A stretch of 64,000 bases of DNA from Roseovarius lutimaris. GTDB lineage: Bacteria > Pseudomonadota > Alphaproteobacteria > Rhodobacterales > Rhodobacteraceae. The notes below the pieces were generated by a model. That model saw nothing but the letters and a program-made list of their open reading frames with translations. It had not been told where the DNA came from and searched no databases. The stretch spans positions 62,001 to 126,000 of the forward strand of contig NZ_FOVP01000005.1 of assembly GCF_900115165.1 (NCBI RefSeq), in the 5' to 3' direction. How positions within the stretch are numbered: the stretch's first letter is position 1; every line of letters begins with the position of its first letter. Position numbers and translations under genes: made by a program. This document shows positions 46,576 to 55,592 of this stretch, piece after piece.

Positions 46576-47169
46576 TCAGCCGCCTTTCTGTTCATAGGCC
46601 GTTCCCCAGCCCCAGGCGCCCGAGCCGAAGCCGCGCGCCACTACACGCTCGCGATAGATCGCCGATACAACATCGCCGTCCCCCGCCAGCAGGGCCTTGG
46701 TCGAGCACATTTCGGCGCAGATCGGCAATTTGCCTTCTGCAATCCGGTTGCGCCCGTACTTCTGGAACTCGGCTGCCGAGTGGTTTTCTTCGGGACCGCC
46801 GGCGCAGAAGGTACATTTGTCCATCTTGCCGCGGCTGCCAAAGTTACCGGCCTGGGGATATTGCGGCGCGCCAAACGGGCACGCGTAAAAGCAATAGCCA
46901 CAGCCGATGCAGAGGTCCTTGGAATGCAGAACGATGCCTTCTTCGTTCTGATAGAAGCAATCCACCGGACAAACCGCCATGCACGGCGCATCTGAACAAT
47001 GCATACAGGCCACCGAGATCGAACGCTCGCCCGGGTTACCATCGTTGATCGTAACCACCTTGCGGCGGTTGATCCCCCACGGAACCTCGTGCTCGTTCTT
47101 ACAGGCCGTTACGCATGCATTGCATTCGATGCAGCGTTCGGCGTCGCAGAGAAACTTTGCTCTTGCCAT
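46576..47169 (-). CDS. fdoH: formate dehydrogenase iron-sulfur subunit (beta)
   Basis: A 197-residue subunit with four [4Fe-4S] cysteine sets (CIECNACVTACK, CMHCSDAPCMAVCP, CIGCGYCFYACP, and the CTFC...C set). It carries electrons from the alpha subunit to the cytochrome b. It is shorter than E. coli FdoH, because it lacks the C-terminal membrane helix. AAGGAG lies upstream of the ATG. It follows the alpha gene by 12 bases and precedes the gamma gene by 116. Confidence 0.93.
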   Translation of the reverse strand: MARAKFLCDAERCIECNACVTACKNEHEVPWGINRRKVVTINDGNPGERSISVACMHCSDAPCMAVCPVDCFYQNEEGIVLHSKDLCIGCGYCFYACPFGAPQYPQAGNFGSRGKMDKCTFCAGGPEENHSAAEFQKYGRNRIAEGKLPICAEMCSTKALLAGDGDVVSAIYRERVVARGFGSGAWGWGTAYEQKGG

Positions 47170-47181
47170 GTCAGTATCTCC

Positions 47182-50076
47182 TTATGCTGCACTGATTTTG
47201 CAAAGAGTCGCCTTGGTCTCTTGCATTTGCGTGACTGAATCGTAGCCATAGGTCTGGGCCGTATTGGTCGCTTCACCCAAGACATAGGGGTCTGCCCCTT
47301 TGGGATAATTCGCCCGCAGATCCTTGCCCTCAAAGTGACCACCAAAGTGGAAGGGCATGAAGACAACGCCTTCGCCCACCCGCTCGGTGACCATCGCCAT
47401 GACCTTGACCTTGGCACCTTCGGCACCTTCAACCCAGACCTGCGCGCCGTCCCGCACACCAAGGTTGTTGGCGTCACGCGGGTTGATTTCGACGAACATG
47501 TCCTGCTGAAGCTCGGCCAGCCAGGGATTTGAACGGGTCTCGTCACCGCCACCTTCATATTCGACCAGACGGCCGGATGTGAGGATGATCGGATACTCTT
47601 TCGAGAAGTCGTTCTTCTGGATCGAGGCATACATGGTCGGCAGACGGTAATCGTGCCGGTCCTCGTATGTCGGATAATCCGCGACCAGATCGCGCCGGTT
47701 CGTATAGAGCGGCTCGCGGTGCAGAGGCACCGGATCGGGGAAGGTCCAGACGACGGCCCGCGCCTTGGCATTGCCGAAGGGCGCACATTCATGGGCAATC
47801 GCCACCCGCTGAATCCCGCCCGAAAGGTCGGTTTTCCAATTGGTGGCAGGTCCGGCAACCGCATCAATCGACGCGCGTTCCTCGGCGGTCAGATCACCGT
47901 CCCAGCCAAGATCCATCAGCATCTGCATGGTGAATTCAGGGTAACCGTCCTGAATTTCCGACCCCGCAGAATAGACACCCTCGGCCAAAAGGTTGTCGCC
48001 ATCCCGTTCGACACCAAAGCGCGCACGGAAGGTCAGGCCACCTTTGGAAACCGGTGTGGACATATCATAGAGCCTGTGCGTCCCGGGATGTTTCATCTCG
48101 GGCGTTCCCCAGCAGGGCCAGGGCAGACCATAGGTTTCGCCATCCGCAGGACCGCCAAGAGCCGTCAGCGTGGTTCTGTCGAACGTATGCTGATTGGCCA
48201 TGTGCATCTTGAGCCGTTCCGGGCTCTGGCCGGTATAGCCGACGGTCCACATGCCGCGGTTGAATTCGCGGGTGATGCTTTCGACATTCGGCGTTTCCGC
48301 ATCTTCCATTTCGATATTGCGGAACAAACGGTCAGCCCAGCCAAACTTGTTGGCGAACTTGGCCATGATGACCTCGTCCGGCTTGCTTTCAAACAGCGGT
48401 GTCACCACGCGGTCACGCCACTGAAGCGAGCGGTTCGAGGCGGTCACGGAACCGCGGGTTTCGAACTGCGTACAGGCCGGCAGAAGGTAAACGCCATCGG
48501 TGCGGTCATGCATGACGGCGGAAACGGTGGGATACGGGTCAACAACGACCAGCATGTCCAGCTTTTCCATCGCCGTTTTCATTTCCTTGCCGCGCGTCTG
48601 GCTGTTGGGCGCATGGCCCCACAGAACCATGGCCCGCACCTTGTTGGGCTGATCCATGTTTTCCGTGTCTTCCAGAACACCGTCGATCCAGCGGCTAACA
48701 GGAATACCCTTGAGGTATTGCAGCGACTGATCCTTGCCATCCTTGTCCTTGATGCTGTCAAACTGACCAGCAAGCCAGTCGTCATCTTCACCCCAGACAC
48801 GGCCCCAATGGCCCCATGCACCTTTGCTAAGGCCGTAATACCCCGGCAAAGTGTGGCTTAGCACACCAAGGTCGGTTGCGCCCTGCACGTTATCATGGCC
48901 GCGGAAGATATTGGCGCCGCCACCGGCGGCCCCAATGTTGCCCAACGCCAGTTGGAGGATGCAGTAGGCGCGTGTGTTGTTGTTGCCGTTGGCATGCTGA
49001 GTACCACCCATACACCAAATCAGCGTACCGGGCCGGTTATTGGCCAATGTCCGGGCAACCCGACGCAGTTGCGAACCGGGGGTGCCGGTAACGCGCTCAA
49101 CTTCTTCAGGGTTCCACTTGCTCACCTCATCTCGGATCTGATCCATGCCCCAGACACGGGTGCGGATGTATTCCTTATCCTCCCAACCGTTCTCGAAGAT
49201 GTGCCACAGAATGCCCCAAATCAGCGCCACGTCGGTGCCGGGACGGAACCGCACATATTCATCCGCATGCGCGGCGGTGCGGGTAAAACGTGGATCGCAC
49301 ACGATGAGGGGGGCGTTATTTTGCTCTTTGGCTTTCAGCAGGTGCAGCAACGATACCGGATGCGCCTCGGCCGGGTTCGACCCGATCAAGAACATCGCTT
49401 GCGAATTGTGAATATCGTTGTAGCTGTTGGTCATCGCGCCATAGCCCCAGGTGTTTGCAACACCGGCAACCGTGGTCGAGTGACAAATCCGGGCCTGGTG
49501 GTCCACGTTATTCGTGCCCCAATAAGCGGCGAACTTGCGGAACAGATAGGCCTGTTCGTTGTTGTGCTTGGCAGAGCCGAGCCAATAGACGCTGTCAGGT
49601 CCGCTTTCTTCGCGGATCTTCATCATGCCGTCGCCGATCTCGTCGATCGCCTGTTCCCAGCTGATGCGCTTCCATTCACCACCCTCTTTTTTCATCGGGT
49701 ACTTGAGGCGGCGTTCGCCGTGGGCGTGTTCACGCACCGAAGCGCCTTTGGCGCAATGCGCACCAAGATTGAACGGGCTGTCCCAGCCGGGCTCTTGCCC
49801 GACCCATACACCGTTCTGAACTTCGGCGACGACCGTACAGCCGACCGAGCAGTGGGTGCAGACGGATTTAATCGTCTCGACGGCTTCATTGGCTGCACTC
49901 TGCGCGTTTGCCCGCGTGACTGTGCCGCCCATGGCGCCAATTGCGGCCAGGCCACCAATGGCCAGACCGGACCCGCGCAGGAACGCGCGGCGGTCGACCG
50001 ACTTTTCGGCGACCTCGGACAGGATACTGGTCCGCTGGGGGCGTCTCGCAACCCCGTTGGTCTTTTTCCTAAGCAT
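47182..50076 (-). CDS. fdoG: formate dehydrogenase catalytic subunit (alpha), Cys form
   Basis: A 964-residue molybdo- or tungsto-enzyme that oxidises formate to CO2 in the periplasm. A Tat signal (VDRRAFLRGSGLAIGG) directs export folded. The [4Fe-4S] site CTHCSVGC, with a fourth cysteine in LGAHCAKGA, follows. The metal ligand is Cys in ARICHSTT, so no selenocysteine is used and the gene has no in-frame TGA. The start at 50076 has GGGAGGAG seven bases upstream; a longer reading to 50097 is less likely. It is the core of the cluster from 42425 to 57837. Confidence 0.95.
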   Translation of the reverse strand: MLRKKTNGVARRPQRTSILSEVAEKSVDRRAFLRGSGLAIGGLAAIGAMGGTVTRANAQSAANEAVETIKSVCTHCSVGCTVVAEVQNGVWVGQEPGWDSPFNLGAHCAKGASVREHAHGERRLKYPMKKEGGEWKRISWEQAIDEIGDGMMKIREESGPDSVYWLGSAKHNNEQAYLFRKFAAYWGTNNVDHQARICHSTTVAGVANTWGYGAMTNSYNDIHNSQAMFLIGSNPAEAHPVSLLHLLKAKEQNNAPLIVCDPRFTRTAAHADEYVRFRPGTDVALIWGILWHIFENGWEDKEYIRTRVWGMDQIRDEVSKWNPEEVERVTGTPGSQLRRVARTLANNRPGTLIWCMGGTQHANGNNNTRAYCILQLALGNIGAAGGGANIFRGHDNVQGATDLGVLSHTLPGYYGLSKGAWGHWGRVWGEDDDWLAGQFDSIKDKDGKDQSLQYLKGIPVSRWIDGVLEDTENMDQPNKVRAMVLWGHAPNSQTRGKEMKTAMEKLDMLVVVDPYPTVSAVMHDRTDGVYLLPACTQFETRGSVTASNRSLQWRDRVVTPLFESKPDEVIMAKFANKFGWADRLFRNIEMEDAETPNVESITREFNRGMWTVGYTGQSPERLKMHMANQHTFDRTTLTALGGPADGETYGLPWPCWGTPEMKHPGTHRLYDMSTPVSKGGLTFRARFGVERDGDNLLAEGVYSAGSEIQDGYPEFTMQMLMDLGWDGDLTAEERASIDAVAGPATNWKTDLSGGIQRVAIAHECAPFGNAKARAVVWTFPDPVPLHREPLYTNRRDLVADYPTYEDRHDYRLPTMYASIQKNDFSKEYPIILTSGRLVEYEGGGDETRSNPWLAELQQDMFVEINPRDANNLGVRDGAQVWVEGAEGAKVKVMAMVTERVGEGVVFMPFHFGGHFEGKDLRANYPKGADPYVLGEATNTAQTYGYDSVTQMQETKATLCKISAA

Positions 50077-50188
50077 GTTTCTCTCCTCCCTTGGCATCCC
50101 TCGCAGGGCATGCTGGGTACTGATGTTTCCTCTGACAGTCGGGCCTAACGCAACCAGTCGTCAGCGGTTTTTGACGTCGTCCGGCGGT

Positions 50189-50380
50189 TTAGAACCGGGC
50201 GCTGTCGAGATAGGCGCGAGTATGCGCAGTGTCCTGCATTCTGTCGGATGACAGATCAGGCTCGGCCGCCTCGGCAGCGGTCCCGCCCGCAACAGCCAGA
50301 GCCGCCGCAGCAGGCGCAGCAGTGCCGGCCAGTTTCAGAAAATCGCGGCGGCTGGTGTCGCCTTCGGTCTTCTTGGTCAT
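50189..50380 (-). CDS. 63-residue Tat-signal protein of formate dehydrogenase regions
   Basis: A small protein with the twin-arginine motif SRRDFLKLAGTAAPAAAALA (residues 10-29) followed by a short polar tail. This is the 'formate dehydrogenase region TAT target' type seen upstream of alpha subunit genes. It may help Tat export of the enzyme or be a small accessory subunit. AAGGGAGGAA lies upstream. It lies between the TorD-like gene and the alpha gene. Confidence 0.85.
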   Translation of the reverse strand: MTKKTEGDTSRRDFLKLAGTAAPAAAALAVAGGTAAEAAEPDLSSDRMQDTAHTRAYLDSARF

Positions 50381-50431
50381 AAGGGTGTTCCTCCCTTGGG
50401 TGATGGCGGGTTGCCCCGCCGGTTATGCGGG

Positions 50432-51061
50432 CTAGCCCGCGCTCATCCGAAAGCCCTGCGCCTCGATCTCCATGAATACCCGACCGACAGCGCCGACCGA
50501 AGCATAGAAAACCGAGTTGGTTGCGGCTTCCAAATCCGTAAAAAAGTGACCAGCCCAGGGGCCGATGTGCTTGCCGAAAAACTGTTTCTGATCTGCAAGG
50601 CTGGCGGCCTTGCCATAGCGCCCGGTGATCATCCCGGCCATCATCTCCATCAGCGAGGCGATGTTGTCTTCCGGCTCATAAACCGTTTCGGCGCGGGTCA
50701 TGCTGCGCGCGGCCATGTCCCGGCGCAGCCCCGCCAGCGGCTTTTCATTGAGAAAGCCGGTCAGATAATAGCTGGCATAGGGCAGCAATTCACCCCGGCC
50801 AAGACCGATGAACAGCGCGTTGAACTCGCTTTCCACCGCACGCGCCTTGCTTAGCCCGGCGATCCGCGCGAGCGCGCCAATCGCCGTGCCAAGGTCGGTT
50901 TCACCGCCGCTTAGCGCCGCCGTCTGGTCGAGTATTTTCTGCGTCGGCGGGCGGGCCAGGATCACACCAAGATAGTCGTAAAGATCGGCGCGCAGGCGAT
51001 CCTCTTCGGTGATCTCATGCGCAGGACTTGGGTTTTCCATCAGGGCCTCTTGGTTGGTCAT
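50432..51061 (-). CDS. TorD/DmsD-family chaperone
   Basis: A 209-residue all-helical chaperone that should hold the alpha subunit during cofactor insertion until Tat export. The family signature appears as ETVYEPEDNIASLMEMMAGMI, with ESEFNALFIG and LLPYASYYL around it. It overlaps the upstream DUF3306 gene by four bases. An ATG seven codons in (51040) is a possible alternative start. Confidence 0.88.
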   Translation of the reverse strand: MTNQEALMENPSPAHEITEEDRLRADLYDYLGVILARPPTQKILDQTAALSGGETDLGTAIGALARIAGLSKARAVESEFNALFIGLGRGELLPYASYYLTGFLNEKPLAGLRRDMAARSMTRAETVYEPEDNIASLMEMMAGMITGRYGKAASLADQKQFFGKHIGPWAGHFFTDLEAATNSVFYASVGAVGRVFMEIEAQGFRMSAG

Positions 51062-51684
51062 ACCGATGCTCCGGTCTGATCTTGAAATACGAAACTCATG
51101 CGGCGGCGCGGCGGGGCCTCGTCGGCCTCTTGCGTGACCGCCTCGGTCGGCGGCGTGGTCGCGTCATCCTCGTCGCCTGTCGCGGCGGTTTCTTCGGTCT
51201 CATCCTCGGCCAGGGCGACACTCGCCTCGGGCTGTTCTTCCACAAGCGGCGCGTCCTCGTCGGGCGGGTTCGCCTCAAGCTCGGCCTGGCGGGCCATTTC
51301 GTTGACATGGGCGGTCATGCCCTTGCCCACCTGATAGGCGGTCTGCATGTGCTCAAGCACCTTGGCCTTGTCAGTAAAATCTTCGCCGTAATCGAGCAAT
51401 CCGTCAAGGTTGGCGAGCGCCGGATTTGACGCCCAAAGCCGACGCAGCGCGCGGCGCCTGATCCGGTCCGGCACCGCCCTGGCCATGAAGGCGCGGAAAT
51501 CATCGCCCGGCCCCAAGGTATCTGGATCGGGCAGATCAAGCTCCTCCAGAATTTCGGCATCGGTTTTTTCGGCAAGTTCTGCATCACGCGCCGCAATCGT
51601 CTCGGCCTCGCTGGCGCGCGCCTCGGCCTCGGCCTCTGCCTCGACCTGCGCCTTGCGGCGCGACCAGAAATCCCCCCGGCTCAA
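51058..51684 (-). CDS. DUF3306 protein
   Basis: A 208-residue protein of the DUF3306 type found in FDH clusters. It starts MSRGDFWSRRKAQVEAEAEA, has the core LPDPDTLGPGDDFRAFMARA followed by RRLWASNPALANLDGLLDYG, and ends in an acidic, low-complexity tail. It overlaps both neighbours by four bases. The function is unknown; an accessory role in maturing the enzyme is inferred from its constant company. Confidence 0.85.
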   Translation of the reverse strand: MSRGDFWSRRKAQVEAEAEAEARASEAETIAARDAELAEKTDAEILEELDLPDPDTLGPGDDFRAFMARAVPDRIRRRALRRLWASNPALANLDGLLDYGEDFTDKAKVLEHMQTAYQVGKGMTAHVNEMARQAELEANPPDEDAPLVEEQPEASVALAEDETEETAATGDEDDATTPPTEAVTQEADEAPPRRRMSFVFQDQTGASV

Positions 51685-52268
51685 TGCACCCTCCCCTTCC
51701 GGCTGGCGTCGGGCGCGCGGTAGACATCGCTGATCTGGTGAATGCGCGGATCGCCTATGCCATCCTCTACGCCATTAACGTCGGTCTTGTCGCGGCGGCG
51801 CTTTTTGAATTCTTCTTCCTGGTGATGTTCTTCGACGAACTCGCGCACCCAGGCGACAAGCCCCTCGGGCATGGCAACCTTCTCGACGATCTCTTCGCCG
51901 GTATCGGCATAATCCTGGGCCTCAAACGGCGAGGCGGTCACAAGCACCACCTCGAACGGTCTGCTCGCCGCATCCTCGGCGATGCGCGCGCGCATCACCA
52001 CATAGACCGAAGGCACCCGCGCCGAAATCCCCTGAAGGTAGCTTTCGGTTTCCGCGCCGTGCAATTCCATCACCGCCGTCGCGGCGTGATAATCCACCGT
52101 GTCGCCATCGCGGCGCAACTCTCGCCAATCCGCCGACCCGGCACCTGGCAGGACAGACACCGCACGCCACGACCATGCCGCCCAACGGGTCACTCCGGGC
52201 GCCCGTCGCACAACGACCCCGACAGGGATCGTCGCATAGGTTTTGGGATTGTAGATCACGCTTGGCAT
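51681..52268 (-). CDS. DUF3305 protein
   Basis: A 195-residue DUF3305 protein, the first gene of the FDH operon. Its core contains TIPVGVVVRRAPGVTRWAAW and DYHAATAVMELHGAETESYL, and it ends with a charged tail (EEHHQEEEFKKRRRDKTD). The start at 52268 has GGGGAAG upstream; the frame is open to 52364 but no site supports that. It is the partner of DUF3306. The pair's function is unknown. Confidence 0.85.
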   Translation of the reverse strand: MPSVIYNPKTYATIPVGVVVRRAPGVTRWAAWSWRAVSVLPGAGSADWRELRRDGDTVDYHAATAVMELHGAETESYLQGISARVPSVYVVMRARIAEDAASRPFEVVLVTASPFEAQDYADTGEEIVEKVAMPEGLVAWVREFVEEHHQEEEFKKRRRDKTDVNGVEDGIGDPRIHQISDVYRAPDASRKGRVH

Positions 52269-52611
52269 TCTTCCCCGGCTGCACGCCCCTAGATTGGTAC
52301 AGATTCCTGACCACTCAAAGCGTTTTTTGTGTGCAACGGTCCACCAAGCAAAAAGACAGGACATTTTGGACCGAATTCCTGCACCTTAGGGTCGAGCGCG
52401 GTCAGATTGACCCGAACGCCGCTTTCGCCGCTTTGCAGCAATTGCCGCAGCGGGCCTCTCGAAATCGAATCACCCGTCCCGCTTGCGGATCGTGGCAGGG
52501 CGGCGGCACTCTCAGAATTGCTGTTTACGACCGGATCGAATCGTGCCTACTCTTAGCCCGCATCGACGCGAGCAACGCTTTTCTCAACATCGCGGAAACA
52601 TTGGGGTTAAA
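52269..52611. other. divergent control region between the two FDH transcripts
   Basis: A stretch of 343 bases without a gene. It must hold promoters for the DUF3305 operon (left) and the polyferredoxin gene (right). The one palindrome I notice is GGTCA-GAT-TGACC at 52400-52412. No Fnr-type TTGAT-N4-ATCAA site and no -24/-12 promoter are evident. Confidence 0.45.
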
Positions 52612-54570
52612 ATGCCTAAGCAATTGATTTTGTGTGACTGTTCCGGCACGCAAAGGCTGGACCGTGACGCCCTTGAAACGGCGAGCGGTCTAAGCTGTTC
52701 GCGGGTGCATTCGGCGCTTTGCACCGATGAAATCGGGCTGGCCGCCAGGGCAATCGAGACCGGCGAGGCAATTATTTGTTGTCGTCAGGAACAGCGTGCT
52801 TTCGAAGAACTGGCCGCCGATCTCGGGGCCGCAGAGCCCGCCTTTACCGACCTGCGCGACCGGGCCGGCTGGAGCGATGACAGCGCCTCGAAACTACCCA
52901 AAATGGCCGCTCTTCTGGCCGAGGCGAGCCTGCCCGCGCCGCGTGAAAAGGCTTTGGATGTGATTTCTGAAGGGCTTTGCCTGATCATCGGGGCCTCTGA
53001 CGTAGTGCTTCCGGCGGCTGAAAAGCTGGCGCCCATTCTGGGCGTCACGGTACTTTTGACCGATGAGTGCACCCCGCCCGAGACCCGCGATTTTGATGCC
53101 ATACGGGGTCGTATTGCCGGCGCCAAGGGCGCGCTTGGCCAGTTCGAGCTTACCATCGACGCGTTGCAACAGGTCAACCCGGCGGGGCGCGGTGCGCTTG
53201 GATGGGGGGCGCCGCGCGACGGCGGACAGACCGCCTGCGACGTCATTCTTGACCTGTCAGGGGCCACCCCGATGTTCCCGGCCCCGCAAAAGCGCGAAGG
53301 CTATCTGCGCGCCGATCCCGGTAGCCTGAATGCCGTGTCAGACGCGGTGTTCGAGGCCGCGCAGATGATCGGCACCTTTGAAAAACCGCTTTACGTCGCG
53401 CTTGAGCCGCTGATCTGCGCCCATAGCCGCGCCGAACAGACCGGATGCAGCAAATGCCTTGATATCTGTCCCACCGGCGCGATTACCCCGGACGGCGAGC
53501 ATGTGAGCATTGACCCGATGATCTGTGCCGGCTGTGGCGCCTGTGCGGCGCGCTGTCCGTCGGGCGCGATCACCTATGACGCGCCCACGCCCGATGTCAC
53601 CTTTCGCCGCATTCAGACTCTGGCCTCGGCCTATCGCAAGGCGGGGGGCACTGCGCCGCGCCTGCTGGTTTGTGACCACGATCACGGCAGTCAGATGATC
53701 AGCCTTGCGGCCCGCCACGGGCGCGGATTGCCCGCCGATGTGATCCCGCTTGAGGTCACGGCCCAGTCGGGCTTTGGGCATGCGGAAATCCTTGCGGCTC
53801 TGGCCTCGGGCTTTGCCGAGGTGTCGATCCTTGTGTCGCCGCGCACCGAGCGCGACGCGCTTGATCAGGAGATTCCGCTGGCGCAGGCCATGGCGGGTGC
53901 GGGTCGTGTAACCCTGCTCGACCTCAGCGATCCCGATGCTTTGTGCGACGCGCTTTACGGCGCCACCGATATCCCCGCGCCCTGCGCCGATCCGGTTTTG
54001 CCGATGGGAAGCCGCCGTCAGGTGGCGCGCCTTGCCGCCAAGACGCTGAGCCCCGATGACGCGATCCTGCCACTGCCCGAGGCCGCCCCCTATGGCGCGG
54101 TTCTGGTCAATACCGAGAGCTGTACGCTCTGCCTGAGCTGTGTATCGCTCTGCCCGTCGGGCGCGCTACTTGACAATCCCGACATGCCGCAGCTGCGCTT
54201 TCAGGAAGATGCCTGTCTGCAATGCGGGATCTGCGCCACGATCTGTCCCGAACAGGCGATCACGCTTGAGCCGCGCATGAACCTTGCCGATTCAGCCCTG
54301 ACACAGGTCGTGCTGAACGAGGAAGAGCCGTTCGCCTGCATCGAATGCGGCGCCTTGTTCGGGGTGAAATCGACCGTCGAAAAAGTGGTGGAAAAGCTGG
54401 CGGGCAAGCATGCGATGTTCGCCACCTCGGACACCGCCAAGATGATCCAGATGTGCGATAAATGCCGGATAAACGCGCAGTATCACTCAAAAAACAACCC
54501 CTTCGCCGGGGCCGAACGCCCGGCTGTGCGCACCACCGAGGATTACCTCAGCAAGCGCAAGGATCACTGA
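52612..54570 (+). CDS. 4Fe-4S polyferredoxin-like protein of the FDH cluster
   Basis: A 652-residue cytoplasmic protein. Four 4Fe-4S motifs are visible: CSKCLDICP and CAGCGACAARCPSG in the middle, then CTLCLSCVSLCPSG and CLQCGICATICPEQ near residues 500-560. A further CIECG and CDKC set lies at the C-terminus. Such proteins are common beside alphaproteobacterial FDH operons and may donate electrons or assist assembly. I take the ATG at 52612 (TTGGGG ahead); an earlier open reading to 52483 is not supported. Its 3' end overlaps the convergent cytochrome gene by seven bases. Confidence 0.85.
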   Translation: MPKQLILCDCSGTQRLDRDALETASGLSCSRVHSALCTDEIGLAARAIETGEAIICCRQEQRAFEELAADLGAAEPAFTDLRDRAGWSDDSASKLPKMAALLAEASLPAPREKALDVISEGLCLIIGASDVVLPAAEKLAPILGVTVLLTDECTPPETRDFDAIRGRIAGAKGALGQFELTIDALQQVNPAGRGALGWGAPRDGGQTACDVILDLSGATPMFPAPQKREGYLRADPGSLNAVSDAVFEAAQMIGTFEKPLYVALEPLICAHSRAEQTGCSKCLDICPTGAITPDGEHVSIDPMICAGCGACAARCPSGAITYDAPTPDVTFRRIQTLASAYRKAGGTAPRLLVCDHDHGSQMISLAARHGRGLPADVIPLEVTAQSGFGHAEILAALASGFAEVSILVSPRTERDALDQEIPLAQAMAGAGRVTLLDLSDPDALCDALYGATDIPAPCADPVLPMGSRRQVARLAAKTLSPDDAILPLPEAAPYGAVLVNTESCTLCLSCVSLCPSGALLDNPDMPQLRFQEDACLQCGICATICPEQAITLEPRMNLADSALTQVVLNEEEPFACIECGALFGVKSTVEKVVEKLAGKHAMFATSDTAKMIQMCDKCRINAQYHSKNNPFAGAERPAVRTTEDYLSKRKDH

Positions 54571-55334
54571 TGTTCGATCGGTGCGCCAAGGTCGGCGGGG
54601 ACAACCCCCGAGACATAGGCCAGGATGGCCTCAAGATCATCAACCGTGATCTCGACCGGCACAATGGGCGGCGGTCGATGTGCGGCAAAGGGCTCTGTTA
54701 TATCGGCGACCTGGGTAAACGCCGGATGCGGGTTGAGCGCAAAGAACCCCTGAAACCGGGCAGCCCAGTTGGGCAATGCGCGCAGCACCGCAAAAGAGGG
54801 CGTCGAACCGATGGCGTTCATCCGATTTTCGTGCGACACCACATGACAGCGCCCGCAATGACGCAGCGACAGGGCCTTGCCCTGCACGGCATTGCCCTCG
54901 AACACAAGCGCGACTTCGGCCTCATCTTTGGCCTCTGGCAGGGAAAACGGCGCGCGTCCTTCGACCTCATAGCTGGTCAGGGTGCGCTGTCCGATCTCGG
55001 AAGTCAGCCAATCGGCAAACCGCGCCGCCCCGGCATGCGTGCTGCGCAGCTGCATCCGCCATGTTGCGCCCTCCCCGATAAAGACCGCGCGCCCCTCGGC
55101 GTTACCAAGGGCAATTTCGGCCTCGGCGCCCGGTGCCACGATCTCGATCCGCACGCCGGTCTTGAGCGAAAAGCGCGGGCGCAGGTAATCGAGCACCCCG
55201 CTGGCAATCAGCGCCTCCGGCGCGCTCAGGCGAAACAGCCGCTCGTCGGCCATCGCACTGACGGGCAAGAGCGCCATCAGACAGAAAACGATCATCCGCA
55301 GCACGCGTTTGGGGCTTGGGTTCCATCCTTGCAT
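54564..55334 (-). CDS. cytochrome c with a condensed solute-binding domain
   Basis: A 256-residue exported protein. After a signal peptide (ending VSAMA) comes an about 120-residue domain resembling the two ends of a tungstate/molybdate-type binding protein (IASGVLDYLRPRFSLKTGVR; then FADWLTSEIGQRTLTSYEVE), missing the usual middle. Then follows a monoheme cytochrome c (RHCGRCHVVSHE) and a C-terminus with ALNPHPAFTQVADITEPF. ATGs at 55358 and 55382 are other start options. It is divergent from the DUF6494 gene. It may be an electron-transfer partner of formate dehydrogenase, possibly with a metal-sensing remnant. Confidence 0.8.
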   Translation of the reverse strand: MQGWNPSPKRVLRMIVFCLMALLPVSAMADERLFRLSAPEALIASGVLDYLRPRFSLKTGVRIEIVAPGAEAEIALGNAEGRAVFIGEGATWRMQLRSTHAGAARFADWLTSEIGQRTLTSYEVEGRAPFSLPEAKDEAEVALVFEGNAVQGKALSLRHCGRCHVVSHENRMNAIGSTPSFAVLRALPNWAARFQGFFALNPHPAFTQVADITEPFAAHRPPPIVPVEITVDDLEAILAYVSGVVPADLGAPIEHQ

Positions 55335-55397
55335 GTCCCACGTTAGAAACAGCCGCATGTCTGCGTCAACCACCTTGAACATGAAACGGAGAGAGCC

Positions 55398-55592
55398 ATG
55401 AGCGAAGATTTCAACATGTCGATGCGCAAATTCCTCAAACAGGTCGGCGTGACCTCGCAGCAAGCCATCGAAGAAGGCATGCGCAACGCGGGCGATACGG
55501 CGGGGCGCGAGTTCAGCGCCAAAGTCGTGCTCACGGTTGACGGGCTCGATATCGAGCATGTGGTGACCGGCACGATCAAGGGGCAAAACTAA
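55398..55592 (+). CDS. DUF6494 small protein
   Basis: A 64-residue protein, MSEDFNMSMRKFLKQVGVTS then QQAIEEGMRNAGDTAG and a beta-like C-terminus (VVLTVDGLDIEHVVTGTIKG). It is the DUF6494 family seen beside FDH genes. GGAGAG lies upstream of the ATG. The stop is directly followed by the GTG start of the Mrp gene. The function is unknown; it may be a partner of the Fe-S carrier next door. Confidence 0.8.
   Translation: MSEDFNMSMRKFLKQVGVTSQQAIEEGMRNAGDTAGREFSAKVVLTVDGLDIEHVVTGTIKGQN

Noticed and set aside
47653..48861. A 402-codon plus-strand frame opposite the FDH alpha gene
   Set aside because: Antisense to an intact catalytic subunit gene; no motif.
47182..50076. A selenocysteine-type formate dehydrogenase
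   Set aside because: The metal-ligand position is Cys (ARICHSTT) and there is no in-frame TGA.
54564..55334. Treating the cytochrome with the condensed binding domain as another deletion product
   Set aside because: The gene is complete from signal peptide to C-terminus, and I recall the same compact layout in related genomes; without a search this is a judgement, so it is called as a gene.
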